In this document: one piece after another, positions 1 through 8,958 of the stretch
Layout of the letters: every line of letters starts with the position of its first letter
Numbering within the stretch: the first letter of the stretch is position 1
Origin: Bacillota bacterium
Lineage (GTDB): Bacteria > Bacillota > Sulfobacillia > Sulfobacillales > Sulfobacillaceae
Direction: 5' to 3'
Assembly (NCBI GenBank): GCA_021784595.1
Contig: JAJYHT010000057.1
Coordinates: 1-64,000 of the forward strand
DNA: 64,000 nucleotides
Translations under genes and position numbers: made by a program
The notes under the pieces: generated by a model
What the model was told of the DNA's origin: nothing
The model's input: only the letters and a program-made list of their open reading frames with translations
The model's database searches: none

Positions 1-1
1 A

Positions 2-142
2 TGGCTCCAACCTCTGTATGCCCAACTCCAGATCGCTCTCCGACTGCGCGATATTCTGCAGGCCGACGAAACGACCGTGCAAGTGCTGGACGAAGCGGGG
101 CGCCGAGCCGACCAAAAGTCGTATATGGGTAAGTTTGACTAA
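2..142 (+). pseudogene. IS66-family transposase fragment
   Basis: Frame 2 is open from the window edge and reads ...LQADETTVQVLDEAGR... followed by ADQKSYM. This matches the conserved catalytic-region block of IS66 transposases (ADETT-QVL---GR---KSYM, the first Asp of the DDE triad). The match stops at about base 126, exactly where the left end of the Tn3-type transposon begins; the last few codons to the TAA at 140 are transposon end. The 5' part lies outside the window, and no continuation of IS66 is visible beyond the transposon's right end. IS66 identity rests on motif recall only. Confidence 0.7.
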
Positions 143-165
143 AACCCCGCAATGTGAATTAGAGC
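127..165 (+). repeat. Left terminal inverted repeat of the Tn3-type element
   Basis: The first 23 bases (127-149, starting GGGTAAGTTTGAC) are a perfect reverse complement of 6514-6536. Extending inward, 35 of 39 positions match. The length and the GGG terminus fit Tn3-family ends of about 38 bp. Confidence 0.9.
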
Positions 166-614
166 CTTATGAACCCAGCATCAGCTGTCCCCGGCCCTGA
201 TGGGCCGTTATTACACCCAGTTCATTCGACCGCTGGGCGGTATCAACCTCGAATAGGAAAGGGATTCATATCTGCATGGGAACAGGATAATAGACCGACC
301 ACGTCGCGGGAAAGTTCCAAATGTTACTAAGATGTGTAACTTTAGGACAAGTCGTGACGTTTCATAGAGCAAGAAGGCGATCACCGGAAACAATTCCCGA
401 TGATCGATTCTTCACAAAAGGCGGCTGCCATATTCTCTTGTCCGATTTAACGGACGGTTTTGCTTTAATGGCGAAAATTTTAACCGCCAAAAAAGGATTC
501 CAGATATTGGTCACGAAATAAATCTCTATTGTTTGGATTTAGGCGAAGCCGGAGTTTTTGTCGGGAAACCATTTCGCCTACCGTGACGTTTAGAGTAGAA
601 AGGAGGGAATTGTC
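166..614. other. Passenger leader region, no recognised gene
   Basis: No convincing gene. An open stretch at 173-256 ends in ...GRYYTQFIRPLGGINLE-stop and looks like the tail of a lost protein of unknown identity. The decamer CGTGACGTTT occurs directly twice, near 353 and 582, the second just before the ribosome site of the gene at 615. An AT-rich imperfect inverted repeat sits around 453-490 and could be a hairpin. Confidence 0.4.
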
Positions 615-1388
615 ATGAATCTGCGTCATCCATGGCCCTTGCTCGCCATCGCGAGTGGCTTGTTGCTCACGCTTGGGCTTTCATCGTCAGCCTTTGCGTC
701 GACCACCGGACCTGCTGCCAATGGCCATTACTACGGGGTGGCGGAATGGTATCCCAGTGTGGCCAGCAACGGTGCCTACGCCGATCTCTATGTCCAATCA
801 GGGAACGCGAAAGACTACGCATCGGGTGGGCATGTCAATCAGACCGTATGGGAGGGCACCAACAATGCCTCGGCCTTTCAAGATTGGGTCGAAGCCGGAT
901 ACATCTACGGCGAGTTCCCGGGGAGTAATGCGACCACCCCGTCGTACTACTGGGCTGATTAGCGTCCCAACTCGGCACTCTGGGTCCATAAGATTACGTC
1001 CATCACCCCGACGATCGGTACGTGGGAACCGATTGAAATCGAGTATCTTGGGAGCGATCAATGGGGAGTTTACTATAACTTTAGTGAGGCCTCCGGTAAC
1101 CAAAACTGCTATATCAACAGTAGCGGAGGGTTAACCTGCGACTCCAATACCGCGGGGTCCGTGTCGACGTCGAACCCGCCCAATACGACGCAATCCTCGT
1201 TAGAGACTGGTCTAGAAACCACCTCGGGCACTGATGTAATGACGGCGTCCGCGTACTCCAGTGGCATTGAGTATCTCACCACCGGGGATACATGGACGAG
1301 TTGGACCGGGGCTTACCTCTCCGTCAATTCGCCCGCTACAGCGAGTTGGGTGAGTAAGCCATCGGAAATCAGTGATTCCGAAAATTGA
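615..1388 (+). pseudogene. Secreted protein with in-frame amber codon (cassette copy A, gene 1)
   Basis: One continuous frame of 257 sense codons is broken only by a TAG at 960-962. The start is well supported: AAAGGAGGGAA precedes the ATG at 615. The N-terminus is a signal peptide of about 29 residues ending SSSAFA. The mature part is rich in Tyr, Trp, Ser, Thr and Asn, with motifs such as HYYG, WVEAGYIYG and YYWAD, then ITSITPTIGTWEPIEI. The copy at 8277-8945 aligns along the length and has AAT (Asn) where this copy has TAG. It is therefore most simply a nonsense pseudogene; readthrough is the alternative. I do not recognise the family. The next gene follows 22 bases later, as in the other copy. 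Confidence 0.75.
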
Positions 1389-1410
1389 CAGGAAAGGAGA
1401 TAGGCCGATC

Positions 1411-1935
1411 ATGAACCGAAAATGGCTATTATCTGGGGGAAGCGCAATCGTCGCAGCGGGGGTATTATCGATTATACTGTTCTCGCCGCCCGCAACCCAT
1501 CGTACGGTCTTCGCCGCGACACAACAATCGAATACGGTCCACACGGGTCCTGCATGGGGAACACGAACATTAGCTTCCCTCGCCGAGATGGTGGCGAAGG
1601 GGGCCCACGACATGAATCCGACCTCTTCAGTGTACTTTGTGACCAATCGCGGGCAAGGCAATTTGGCCACCTCGGGAGCCCGAGTCGATGGTGGGTCCAT
1701 GCCCGTGGATATCGTCGTGATGCATGGTGCATTTTCCAATCCGAAGTGGAGCACGGCTCCGTTGGGCGCTCCTACCGAAAAAGGCAATACCCTGGTGGTC
1801 ATCGTGGATGCCCAAAACGGCAGTGTGGTCGATATGGGAATGATGACACAAAACACCAATCAAGCGTCCGCGATGGTCGGAAAATTAAGCGTCTTGAGCG
1901 CACGTCACTTGTTAACGGTGACCCAAAACTCTTAG
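1411..1935 (+). CDS. Small secreted protein of unknown function (cassette copy A, gene 2)
   Basis: A 174-residue protein. The ATG at 1411 is chosen over an upstream in-frame start because GGAAAGGAGA lies at 1391-1400. The N-terminus is a signal peptide: MNRK, then a hydrophobic run, ending near TVFAA. The mature region contains NPTSSVYFVTN, VVMHGAF and GSVVDMGMMTQN. It is clearly homologous to the protein at 8959-9423, where the corresponding motifs are PTSAMYVATT, VVLHGQF and HTVLDFGISNQN. The alternation suggests a small mixed alpha/beta domain. It is paired with the broken secreted-protein gene upstream, so the two probably act together outside the cell. No family is recognised. Confidence 0.75.
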   Translation: MNRKWLLSGGSAIVAAGVLSIILFSPPATHRTVFAATQQSNTVHTGPAWGTRTLASLAEMVAKGAHDMNPTSSVYFVTNRGQGNLATSGARVDGGSMPVDIVVMHGAFSNPKWSTAPLGAPTEKGNTLVVIVDAQNGSVVDMGMMTQNTNQASAMVGKLSVLSARHLLTVTQNS

Positions 1936-2127
1936 TGGCTTAGGGTGTTGAAGGATGGCCGCCGTGATGAGGCTGTCGTGACGACCGTCCTTATTGGCCT
2001 ATCCATCCTGATAATCCCTCGGGTGCAAATTGCCACTTTTGTTCCGTTGTGCCCCATTCTCTCTCTGCCCGTGTATGATGGCGTGCGTGGCGCGACGTAG
2101 ATGAAACAACCCGGGGGTATCGCAATT
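1936..2127. other. Intergenic, nothing recognised
   Basis: About 190 bases between the secreted-protein gene and the topoisomerase scrap, with no gene or clear terminator. Confidence 0.4.
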
Positions 2128-2352
2128 TTATGATGGTGTGTCGGTTTTTCGGTGGGCATCCGGGGTTCCGAACACAAAATCGACGCGCTGGGTCTCCAAA
2201 TTGAGGTGCAGCCGCGCGGAGGAGGCCTTGTCGCTCTGGCCCCTGACTCGCTTAATCTCCCCCGTCGTCTTTCCTGCCAGCAACGCCTTTACTTGGGGTA
2301 CCGCGAGGGTCTTGCCAGCGATCGCACCCCCTCTATGCGGCCATGGCGGCAT
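2128..2352 (-). pseudogene. Topoisomerase III C-terminal fragment
   Basis: Read leftward, the frame gives IAGKTLAVPQVKALLAGKTT, then EIKRVRGQSDKASSARLHL and RVDFVFGTP. This fits the repeat found at the C-terminus of plasmid- and element-borne topoisomerase III proteins (QVKALL-GKTT--IK-F-SK-GK-F-ARL-L-----V-F-F). The catalytic part is absent, and the upstream side ends at the inverted repeat 2326-2361. It is a leftover scrap, probably from a conjugative or integrative element. Identification is by motif memory. Confidence 0.5.
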
Positions 2353-2361
2353 AGAGGGGGT
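2326..2361. repeat. 13-bp perfect inverted repeat with 10-base loop
   Basis: The arm ACCCCCTCTATGC (2326-2338) is repeated inverted at 2349-2361, and the loop itself contains GCCATGGC. It abuts the point where the topoisomerase III similarity begins. No T-run follows on either strand, so a terminator is not certain; it may be a recombination scar or a protein-binding site. Confidence 0.6.
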
Positions 2362-2545
2362 CTGTGTACACCATACACATTGCTGTGCCGGATCGAGACC
2401 TTACAAGAGGAAGGATCGTTACGCGGTTGCCATTAGCGGGCATTGCCACTAGTCGCCAATCACGCACCATGATGTACCAATTCTAGCGTGGGTAATTCGC
2501 GTTTTGTTGGAACCCCAATAATAATCCAGTCGGTGGCACCAGAAT

Positions 2546-2677
2546 TATGTCCGTGAATACTCTACCCGAATAAGGCCACCAACCTTCGTTAATGTCCCTA
2601 TTCATTGGCCGAGTATATTTTTCGCAGAAACGCCCATCTATATGGTCAAAACTCAGGACATATTCAAAGGGACATAA
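2546..2677. promoter_or_regulatory. Candidate resolution (res) site / tnpR control region
   Basis: Upstream of the resolvase, four half-site-like motifs occur in alternating orientation: TGTCC at 2548, TGTCCC at 2593, GGACATA at 2656 and GGGACATAA at 2669. Serine resolvases bind inverted TGTC-type half-sites in this position and repress their own promoter. The exact subsites and crossover dinucleotide cannot be set by eye. Confidence 0.45.
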
Positions 2678-2743
2678 CTTGGCGGTGTTTTATCTTGTGG
2701 TACTATTAAATATACGAATCCCTGCCAAAGGAAGAAAAAATCT

Positions 2744-3352
2744 ATGTTGATTGGTTATGCTCGGGTGAGCACGCCCGAGCAAAGTCTGAATCTGCAAAAA
2801 GATGCGCTGATTGCGGCGCAGTGCGAATTAATTTATGACGATGTGGCGAGTGGCACCAACGCCGAGCGCCCAGGACTGAAAAAGGCGCTGGAATATATGC
2901 GCGCTGGCGACGTGCTGATCGTCTGGAAGCTGGATCGTTTGGGACGGTCCCTGACGGACTTAGTCTCAACCATCAATCGTCTGAATGCGGAGGGCAAAGG
3001 GTTCAAATGTCTCGATCAGTCATTTGATACCACGACCCCTCAAGGGAAACTCATCTTTCAGATGTTTGCGGCGCTGGCCGAATTTGAACGCAATATCATC
3101 CGAGAGCGCACGATGGCCGGGCTGGTCGCGGCCCGGGCCCGGGGTCGTTTAGGCGGGCGTAAACCCAAAATGACGGCAGACGATATCCGACTCGCAAGAG
3201 TCTTGATGGAAGATATGACGATCCCCTTAGGCGAGATCGCCAACAAATTTCAGGTGTCCGTGAAAACCTTGCGGCGCTCGGTCAACCGGACGCCATCCGG
3301 TCCTCCCATTCCCCCGCGAGCGCCCGGAAGAAAGTCCCAGCGAGGCCACTAA
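2744..3352 (+). CDS. tnpR: Serine resolvase, Tn3 family
   Basis: A 202-residue serine recombinase that resolves transposition cointegrates at res. The N-terminal catalytic domain has GYARVST with the nucleophile Ser9, then LDRLGRSLTDLV and FERNIIRERT on the long E helix. The C-terminus carries a helix-turn-helix (IPLGEIANKFQVSVKTLRR) for DNA binding. Length is normal for the family with a slightly long tail. The ATG at 2744 has AAAGGAAG about 8 bases upstream. The transposase gene begins 29 bases after its stop, in the same direction. The protein looks complete. Confidence 0.93.
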   Translation: MLIGYARVSTPEQSLNLQKDALIAAQCELIYDDVASGTNAERPGLKKALEYMRAGDVLIVWKLDRLGRSLTDLVSTINRLNAEGKGFKCLDQSFDTTTPQGKLIFQMFAALAEFERNIIRERTMAGLVAARARGRLGGRKPKMTADDIRLARVLMEDMTIPLGEIANKFQVSVKTLRRSVNRTPSGPPIPPRAPGRKSQRGH

Positions 3353-3381
3353 CAAACGGCCACGGAAAGCAGGAGGAGTCT

Positions 3382-6300
3382 ATGACTTCCCCCTATCAAG
3401 GGCGTATAAAAATTCTGGACACTCCAGAGATTGAGGATCTGTACGGGCGACCGCGGTTCTATCCGGAGGAGCGGACGTATTATTTTGCCCTGACCCCCGA
3501 GGAGCGCGACATCGCCAACAGTTATCGCACCCGGGAAAACCGCATCCTCTTCATTTTGCAGGCTGGTTACTTTAAAGCCAAAACGATGTTTTTCACGTTC
3601 GAGCTGCATGAGGTGCAAGACGACATTCGGTATATTCTGCAGCAACATTTTTCGTTGGTCTCGGAGATCCGATGGCAGGCACCCATCCTCCGGCAAACCC
3701 GGCATGCCCAGCAACAGAAAATCTTAGCGCTGTACGGGTACCGTGCCTGCCAGGAAGCCGAACGCGCTCGTCTGGCAGACCAAGCCCGGCAGATGGTCAA
3801 GGTCTCCGCGAAGCCCCTCTATCTCTTCCAAACCTTGATGCGTTATTTGGAGGCTCAGCGCATTGTCGTGCCAGGATATAGCGTCCTGCAAGATATCGTG
3901 AGTCGCGCGTTGGCTGCGGAGCGTCAGCGGATTACCACCCTGATCGACCGGGCGTTAGACCCGGTGACACGCGCCGCGCTGGATGCGCTGTATGTCAATC
4001 GTGAGGGCGTTTACGCGATTACGGCATTGAAACACGAGCCTAAAGATTTCTCTCTCAAGGAACTTAAACACGAGATCACCCGAAACCAGGCGTTGACAGG
4101 GGTGTACCAGATTGCCTGTACACTGCTATCCGAACTGGGGATCTCGAACGATAGTGTCAGCTACTACGCCGCCCTTGTCGATTACTACACCGTCCAAAAG
4201 CTGCAACAATTGCCCACCGGGATGGTGTATCTCTATTTGCTCTGTTTCATTCGGCACCGCTACCAGAAGTTCCACGACAATCTAATTCACGCCTTGATCT
4301 TTCAGGTGCGCAAGGTGATCGACGCCGCCAAAGTCGCGGCGCAGGAGAAGATTTTGCACACCCAGGCGGACAATCACGACAACCTCCGGCACCTCAGCCA
4401 GATCCTGAACTTGTTCCTTGACGACAGTATTGCGGACGACGTCACGTTCGGGGAAGTCAAACGGCGGGCCTTCACCATTCTGGATCGGGACAGCGTCCAA
4501 CAGCTCTCCCAATCGATGCAGAATCCGTCGGGTCAAGACCGTGTCTGGGAATGGGACTTTATCGCCGCGGGGGCCCCGGCCTTTAAGCAGCACCTCCGAC
4601 CATTGATCATGGCCCTATCTTTTGCCGGGCATCGGGGCGACCAAGCCCTCATTGACGCCGTGGAGTTTTTGAAAACCAGTTTTGACAAAGGACGCAGCCT
4701 GACCCGCTATCGGTTGGATCGCATTCCCCAGGCTTTTATTCCTTCGGGCCTCAAGCCCTACCTCTATGAAGCGGATGATCAGGGCGAAAAGCATCTCCAT
4801 CCGGACAAGTACGAATTCTTGGTGTACCGCCTGTTGCGCAATCATCTGGAAGCCGGCGATGTGTACGTCAGCGATTCCCTGCGGTTCAGAAGCTTTGAAG
4901 AGGACCTCATCCCCCTGTCCACGTGGCAAGAGAACAAAGCCCAAATTTTGCAACAGGTGAAGATCCCCGGTTTAGCGAAGCCCATTCCGAACCTTTTGCA
5001 AGACTTGGAACGGGAACTGGAGGCCCAATATACGGAGGTCAATCGCCGGATCCTATCCGGGGACAACGCGCACATTAAAGTCACGAAACGACGGAACGAC
5101 ATCGCGTGGAGCTTGCCCTACGCCCGCGACGACGATCTCGTCAATCATCCCTTCTTCGAGAGTCTGCCCCAAGTGAATATTGCCGACGTGCTCCACTTCG
5201 TGGATGGGCGCTGCCACTGTTTGGACGCCTTCACCCATATCCTCACGCGTTATGTGAAGTCACCACGGGACCAGCAGGCCATTGTCGCCAGCCTCGTCGC
5301 GTATGGGACCAATGTGGGGCTGGGCAAAATGGGATCCATCTCGGATCTCAATTATCAAACGCTCCATACCGCCGCGAATAACTTCCTCCGCCCGGAAACG
5401 TTGCGCACGGCGAATGATCGGGTGAGCAACGCCATGGCCCAACTCCCGATCTTTCGCCATTACGACATCGATGAAGAGATTCACTCGTCGAGCGATGGCC
5501 AGAAATTCGAGACGCAGTTCTCGACTCTGCGATCGCGGCACTCGCCGAAATATTTCGGCTTGAAGAAAGGGATCGTCCAGTATACATTGGTTGCGAACCA
5601 CGTGCCCATCAATGTCCGCATTTTTGGCGCGAATGATCATGAGAGTCACTACGTCTTCGATGTGCTCTATAACAACACCACAGACATCAAGCCGACCATC
5701 CACTCGACCGATACCCACGGGACCAATCAAGTGAACTTCACCCTCTTGTCGATGTTTGGCTACCAGTTCGCGCCGCGTTATCGGGATCTGCGAGACAAAA
5801 TGGATACCCTCTATGGGTTTAAAAATCCCCGGGAGTATGATGAGAAATTTGTATTGAAACCCACCAGTAAAATCAATACGCGTCTGATTATCGAAGAAGC
5901 AGACAATATCCAGCACATCTTGGCATCGCTCGCGCTCAAAGTGACGAGTCAAAGCGTCATTATCGGCAAGTTGAGCGCTTACGCAAGAAAAAACCGCACC
6001 AAGAAAGCCCTGTGGGAGTTGGACAATATCTATCGCAGTGCGTACTTATTGACCTACGTCGATTCGGTGACCCTGCGCCACAACGTGCAGCGGGCGCTGA
6101 ACCGAGGCGAGTCGTACCATAAGCTGCGGCGCGCCGTCGCGTATGCGTATTCAGGGCGGCTCCGTGTCAAAACGGATCTCGAACAACAAATCTGGAGCGA
6201 GTGCTCACGGCTGCTCGCCAATTGCGTCATCTATTACAATGCCTGCATCCTGTCAGAGTTGCTGAAACGGCAGGAACTCCAGGGACATCAGGAGCAAACG

Positions 6301-6441
6301 GATCAAATCAAACGTGTGAGCCCCGTGAGTTGGAAGCACGTCAATTTTTATGGGAAATATAATTTTTGTGAACCCTCGGAGGGCATTGATCTGACGACGA
6401 TGGTCGATGGGGTGGAAGCGCTGAATAGTGACCGTCAATAG
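3382..6441 (+). CDS. tnpA: Tn3-family transposase
   Basis: A 1019-residue DDE transposase that cuts and joins the 39-bp transposon ends and gives replicative transposition. AGGAGG at 3371-3376 sets the ATG at 3382. The N-terminal third is the DNA-binding part (VSAKPLYLFQTLMRYLEAQR region). The catalytic triad is visible as Asp705 (SSDGQ), Asp777 (STDTHG) and Glu910 (NRGES), each in the usual family motif. The C-terminus has SPVSWKHVNFYGKYNF, matching the family's terminal block. Length is typical, there are no internal stops, and the key residues are present, so it may be active. Confidence 0.96.
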   Translation: MTSPYQGRIKILDTPEIEDLYGRPRFYPEERTYYFALTPEERDIANSYRTRENRILFILQAGYFKAKTMFFTFELHEVQDDIRYILQQHFSLVSEIRWQAPILRQTRHAQQQKILALYGYRACQEAERARLADQARQMVKVSAKPLYLFQTLMRYLEAQRIVVPGYSVLQDIVSRALAAERQRITTLIDRALDPVTRAALDALYVNREGVYAITALKHEPKDFSLKELKHEITRNQALTGVYQIACTLLSELGISNDSVSYYAALVDYYTVQKLQQLPTGMVYLYLLCFIRHRYQKFHDNLIHALIFQVRKVIDAAKVAAQEKILHTQADNHDNLRHLSQILNLFLDDSIADDVTFGEVKRRAFTILDRDSVQQLSQSMQNPSGQDRVWEWDFIAAGAPAFKQHLRPLIMALSFAGHRGDQALIDAVEFLKTSFDKGRSLTRYRLDRIPQAFIPSGLKPYLYEADDQGEKHLHPDKYEFLVYRLLRNHLEAGDVYVSDSLRFRSFEEDLIPLSTWQENKAQILQQVKIPGLAKPIPNLLQDLERELEAQYTEVNRRILSGDNAHIKVTKRRNDIAWSLPYARDDDLVNHPFFESLPQVNIADVLHFVDGRCHCLDAFTHILTRYVKSPRDQQAIVASLVAYGTNVGLGKMGSISDLNYQTLHTAANNFLRPETLRTANDRVSNAMAQLPIFRHYDIDEEIHSSSDGQKFETQFSTLRSRHSPKYFGLKKGIVQYTLVANHVPINVRIFGANDHESHYVFDVLYNNTTDIKPTIHSTDTHGTNQVNFTLLSMFGYQFAPRYRDLRDKMDTLYGFKNPREYDEKFVLKPTSKINTRLIIEEADNIQHILASLALKVTSQSVIIGKLSAYARKNRTKKALWELDNIYRSAYLLTYVDSVTLRHNVQRALNRGESYHKLRRAVAYAYSGRLRVKTDLEQQIWSECSRLLANCVIYYNACILSELLKRQELQGHQEQTDQIKRVSPVSWKHVNFYGKYNFCEPSEGIDLTTMVDGVEALNSDRQ

Positions 6442-6497
6442 AGCGTGGCGGGATATCAGGAACTGGCCGCCTCCTCACTCAAGGAGTTGCCGTTGAC

Positions 6498-6536
6498 GCC
6501 CTAATTGACATCTCGGGGTTTTAGTCAAACTTACCC
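6498..6536 (-). repeat. Right terminal inverted repeat of the Tn3-type element
   Basis: This is the inverted partner of 127-165: 23 perfect terminal bases, then four mismatches in the next 16. It lies 56 bases beyond the transposase stop codon, the normal arrangement for the tnpA end of a Tn3-family element. Confidence 0.9.
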
Positions 6537-6881
6537 TTAAACGAATTAATGGCGCATTAACCACCGTCCAGGTAAGATCTCTTATCCGTCATCTTGAACG
6601 GTCATAAGGAACAACGTTCAACAGCGTGATGTGCATTGCAGCAATCGCACGGTTTTCATAGAGGCCGGGTATCAGACCGTCGTTTGCACTTGGATAGGAT
6701 CGTTGCCAACGCCCCTTCCGCTGGTTTCAGGCTACGTGGGATGGGGCCGCCATGGTGTTTCTGGACTAATTTGGGCCTTTCCTCTCTCGACCATCTACCG
6801 TTACTTAATAAATCAGCATAACCCTACCCACTCGGGGCAGACTAGCTTATTAACAACATATTTCAAGGAGGAGAATAACTC
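6537..6881. other. Right flank of the transposon, no recognised gene
   Basis: About 345 bases. There is no IS66 continuation and no 5-bp match to the left flank. Short open frames here look like chance. A strong ribosome site (AAGGAGGAG at 6866) at the end belongs to the next gene. Confidence 0.4.
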
Positions 6882-7235
6882 ATGAGATTTTCGCAATTGG
6901 TCGTTACCAGCGCCATCACGGTGCTTAGTGGTCTAATCCCGGTTTCCGTCAATGCCGCTGCGTATAAAACAGTTCCCCCGCCCCCTGCTGCCACCGCGTC
7001 ACGAAGTGCATGGGAACGATGGGCGGCCCAGCAGCGCGAATCCGTCGAATCGACGGATTGGAAACGGGTCTTACACCGTCCCGGATGTGAAATCTTGGAA
7101 GTCAAGATCATCCCTGGGAGCGCCAAGGTCATTAAGGGTGCTCCGCCGGACTTACGAATATACGGCGTTTCTGTTGTCGGGTACTGTCAGCCATCTGTTT
7201 ATAGCGATGTCCCACGGAAAGCATCTGGCCGATGA
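6882..7235 (+). CDS. Small secreted protein of unknown function
   Basis: A 117-residue protein. The start is firm because AAGGAGGAG precedes the ATG by 7 bases. Residues 1 to about 26 form a signal peptide ending VSVNAAA. The mature part has a proline run (TVPPPPAATA), then a charged stretch with SAWERWAAQQ, and two cysteines (RPGCEILEV and VVGYCQPS) that could form one disulfide outside the cell. No family recognised. It stands alone between the transposon and the second secreted-protein cassette, so it may belong with those extracellular proteins; that is only inference from position. Confidence 0.6.
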   Translation: MRFSQLVVTSAITVLSGLIPVSVNAAAYKTVPPPPAATASRSAWERWAAQQRESVESTDWKRVLHRPGCEILEVKIIPGSAKVIKGAPPDLRIYGVSVVGYCQPSVYSDVPRKASGR

Positions 7236-8276
7236 ACAGTAGCGGACGACAGAGAGTTTGGCAAACATTTGAAACCTGCTAATGGGGTTGACAGACTATG
7301 AGGCCGAGGGTGGTATCACCCGATTGGCCCCATCAGGTATCACCACATTACGATGCTCCGGCACTATGCATTCGTTGTGCCGGATATAGTCGTTCAAGCA
7401 ATTGCGGGCGATTTGGCAGGAATTCCCTCTTGGGGATGGGGTAAATCTTACTCCGATTTTTGGTTCCAACGCTACACAAACCTCTTATACGGCTGTGCCC
7501 TTATCTACCTTTGCCAATATCTGTCTTGTGAGAGTGCTGGAAAGGAATCGTTGCCGTACCCCATAATCACCATACCTTTCGTCGCGGGCTACGCCATATT
7601 CCTTCCACCCCTAATCGTTAGAGTTAATGGCAATGGTTACCGCTTCGGAATAACTCCCTGTGTAAGAGGAGGTATCTGCGTTGTAGCCCACAGTGGGATT
7701 AACTGGGCCCCATCCCCCCTAGCGAAGCGCTGGCCGATGATAAGAACCAGAAAAGGTTGATGTCACTGTTTTAGGGTTCTGAGTCCAGTTAGTAAAACGA
7801 GTTCCCTTGACCATATTAACAAAATTGTCCGATTGTTGGTTGACAGCATTCGTAAATTGCCATCCTTGGGAACAATACAAGACCTGGGGTTTAAGGGGTT
7901 CGGAAAGAGTAACGGAACGAAAAGTGCAATAGACCGGGGCGAAATAGGCCGCCTATCGGAAATCGTCGAATGTTTTTGCGATTTCAAACAAGGACACCCT
8001 GGCACAAGTGCGAATTTAATTGGTAACTTCAAGACGACGGGGAGTTGGCCCGTTGGTACACCACGAAAATTAAGGCGGAGAGACATCGCTACAAACGCCA
8101 CCCCACTGGTGAAGAGTGTGGCAACGGGTGGAGAGCGGTCCTGTCCTGAAGGGCAGGGCGGTAGTGACCAAGTCAGTAATGTAGACGTGTGAAACCTATC
8201 CCGCAATTGTTGCGTTGTATTTTTATGACGGTGCGATTCAGTGCGATGCCAGTATCTTGGCAGCGTTGGTACTTGA
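7236..8276. other. About 1 kb without a confident gene
   Basis: Several open frames exist on both strands (for example 7353-7760 plus, 7833-8192 plus, 7763-8206 minus). They lack good ribosome sites and recognisable motifs and overlap one another. The hydrophobic stretch encoded near 7480-7630 could be a decayed membrane-protein gene. An imperfect hairpin with CCTGTCC and GGGCAGG arms lies near 8141-8158. I cannot assign anything here. Confidence 0.35.
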
Positions 8277-8945
8277 GGGTGGCATGGCGGGACCGCATTC
8301 GCCGCAGCTTGTACATCAAGTCCTTCAGCCGACGCCCATTACTATGGTATTACGTTATGGGGATCGGCCCCGCAGAACGAAGGACCTTACACCGACCTGT
8401 ATATCTCCAAGGGTTCGGCTGCAGACTGGGCCAGCGGCGGATTCATCGAACAAACCTTATGGGAGGGAACCAGTAACAGCCCAAGTGGCAGTTATTGGGT
8501 CGAGGCGGGTTATACCTATGGTTGGGAAGGAAAAAACATCCTCACATATTATTGGGCCGACAATCGTCCCAATGGAGGCGGCTATCACAAGCACCAAATT
8601 ACTAGCATCACACCGACGGTCGGCAGTTGGGAACCGATCGAAATCACTTACGTCGGAAACAATCAGTGGAATGTCTACTACAATTTCACCCTGCAAAAGG
8701 ATCCGAATGGATATAACAGCATCTCGACCAACAACCAAACGTACAGTGAATATATGTCCACGGGTTCCGAAGCGACGTCATCCAGTAGTACATTGGCCAG
8801 TGCATACTCCTCCGGCATGGAGTACTATACCATCAGCGGAACATGGACCTCGTCTTGGGGGACGGGAACCGGCTTGGCCTGCAACTCCCCGGCTAGTGTC
8901 GGGTGGGTCCCCACCGATAAAGAAATTGATGATGCACAAAGCTAA
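8277..8945 (+). pseudogene. Secreted protein, 5' end lost (cassette copy B, gene 1)
   Basis: The frame is open from 8277 to the TAA at 8943-8945 and aligns with the product of 615-1388: HYYGITLWG, LYISKGSAADWASGGF, LWEGTS, WVEAGYTYGW, YYWADNRPN, ITSITPTVGSWEPIEITYVG and ASAYSSGMEYYTI. The mature part is intact and lacks the amber codon of copy A. The signal peptide is not readable in this frame: a TGA precedes it at 8274, and signal-like residues (ILAALVLEGGMAG) continue in the neighbouring frame up to about 8290. A one-base loss in the GGCGGG run would explain this. A sequencing error is the alternative. Function unknown. Confidence 0.7.
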
Positions 8946-8958
8946 GGAGGGCCCGACA

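Larger units (their letters stand above)
127..6536 (+). mobile_element. Tn3-family transposon (about 6.4 kb)
   Basis: The element is delimited by 39-bp terminal inverted repeats at 127-165 and 6498-6536 that begin GGG, as Tn3-family ends do. It contains a serine resolvase (2744-3352) followed by a 1019-residue Tn3-type transposase (3382-6441), with a res-like region upstream of the resolvase. Passenger DNA (about 600-2350) holds a secreted-protein gene pair and a topoisomerase III scrap. Direct 5-bp target duplications are not seen: TATAT lies outside the left end and TTAAA outside the right. The flanks have therefore probably been rearranged since insertion, or the ends come from different events. 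The transposase and resolvase themselves look intact. Confidence 0.88.

Noticed and set aside
7353-7760. A 135-codon frame with hydrophobic stretches
   Set aside because: No ribosome site, odd composition and no motif; at best a decayed gene.
7763-8206. Overlapping frames on both strands, considered as an IS605/TnpB tail
   Set aside because: No zinc-finger or catalytic TnpB motif could be found; the resemblance was only in a basic C-terminal stretch.
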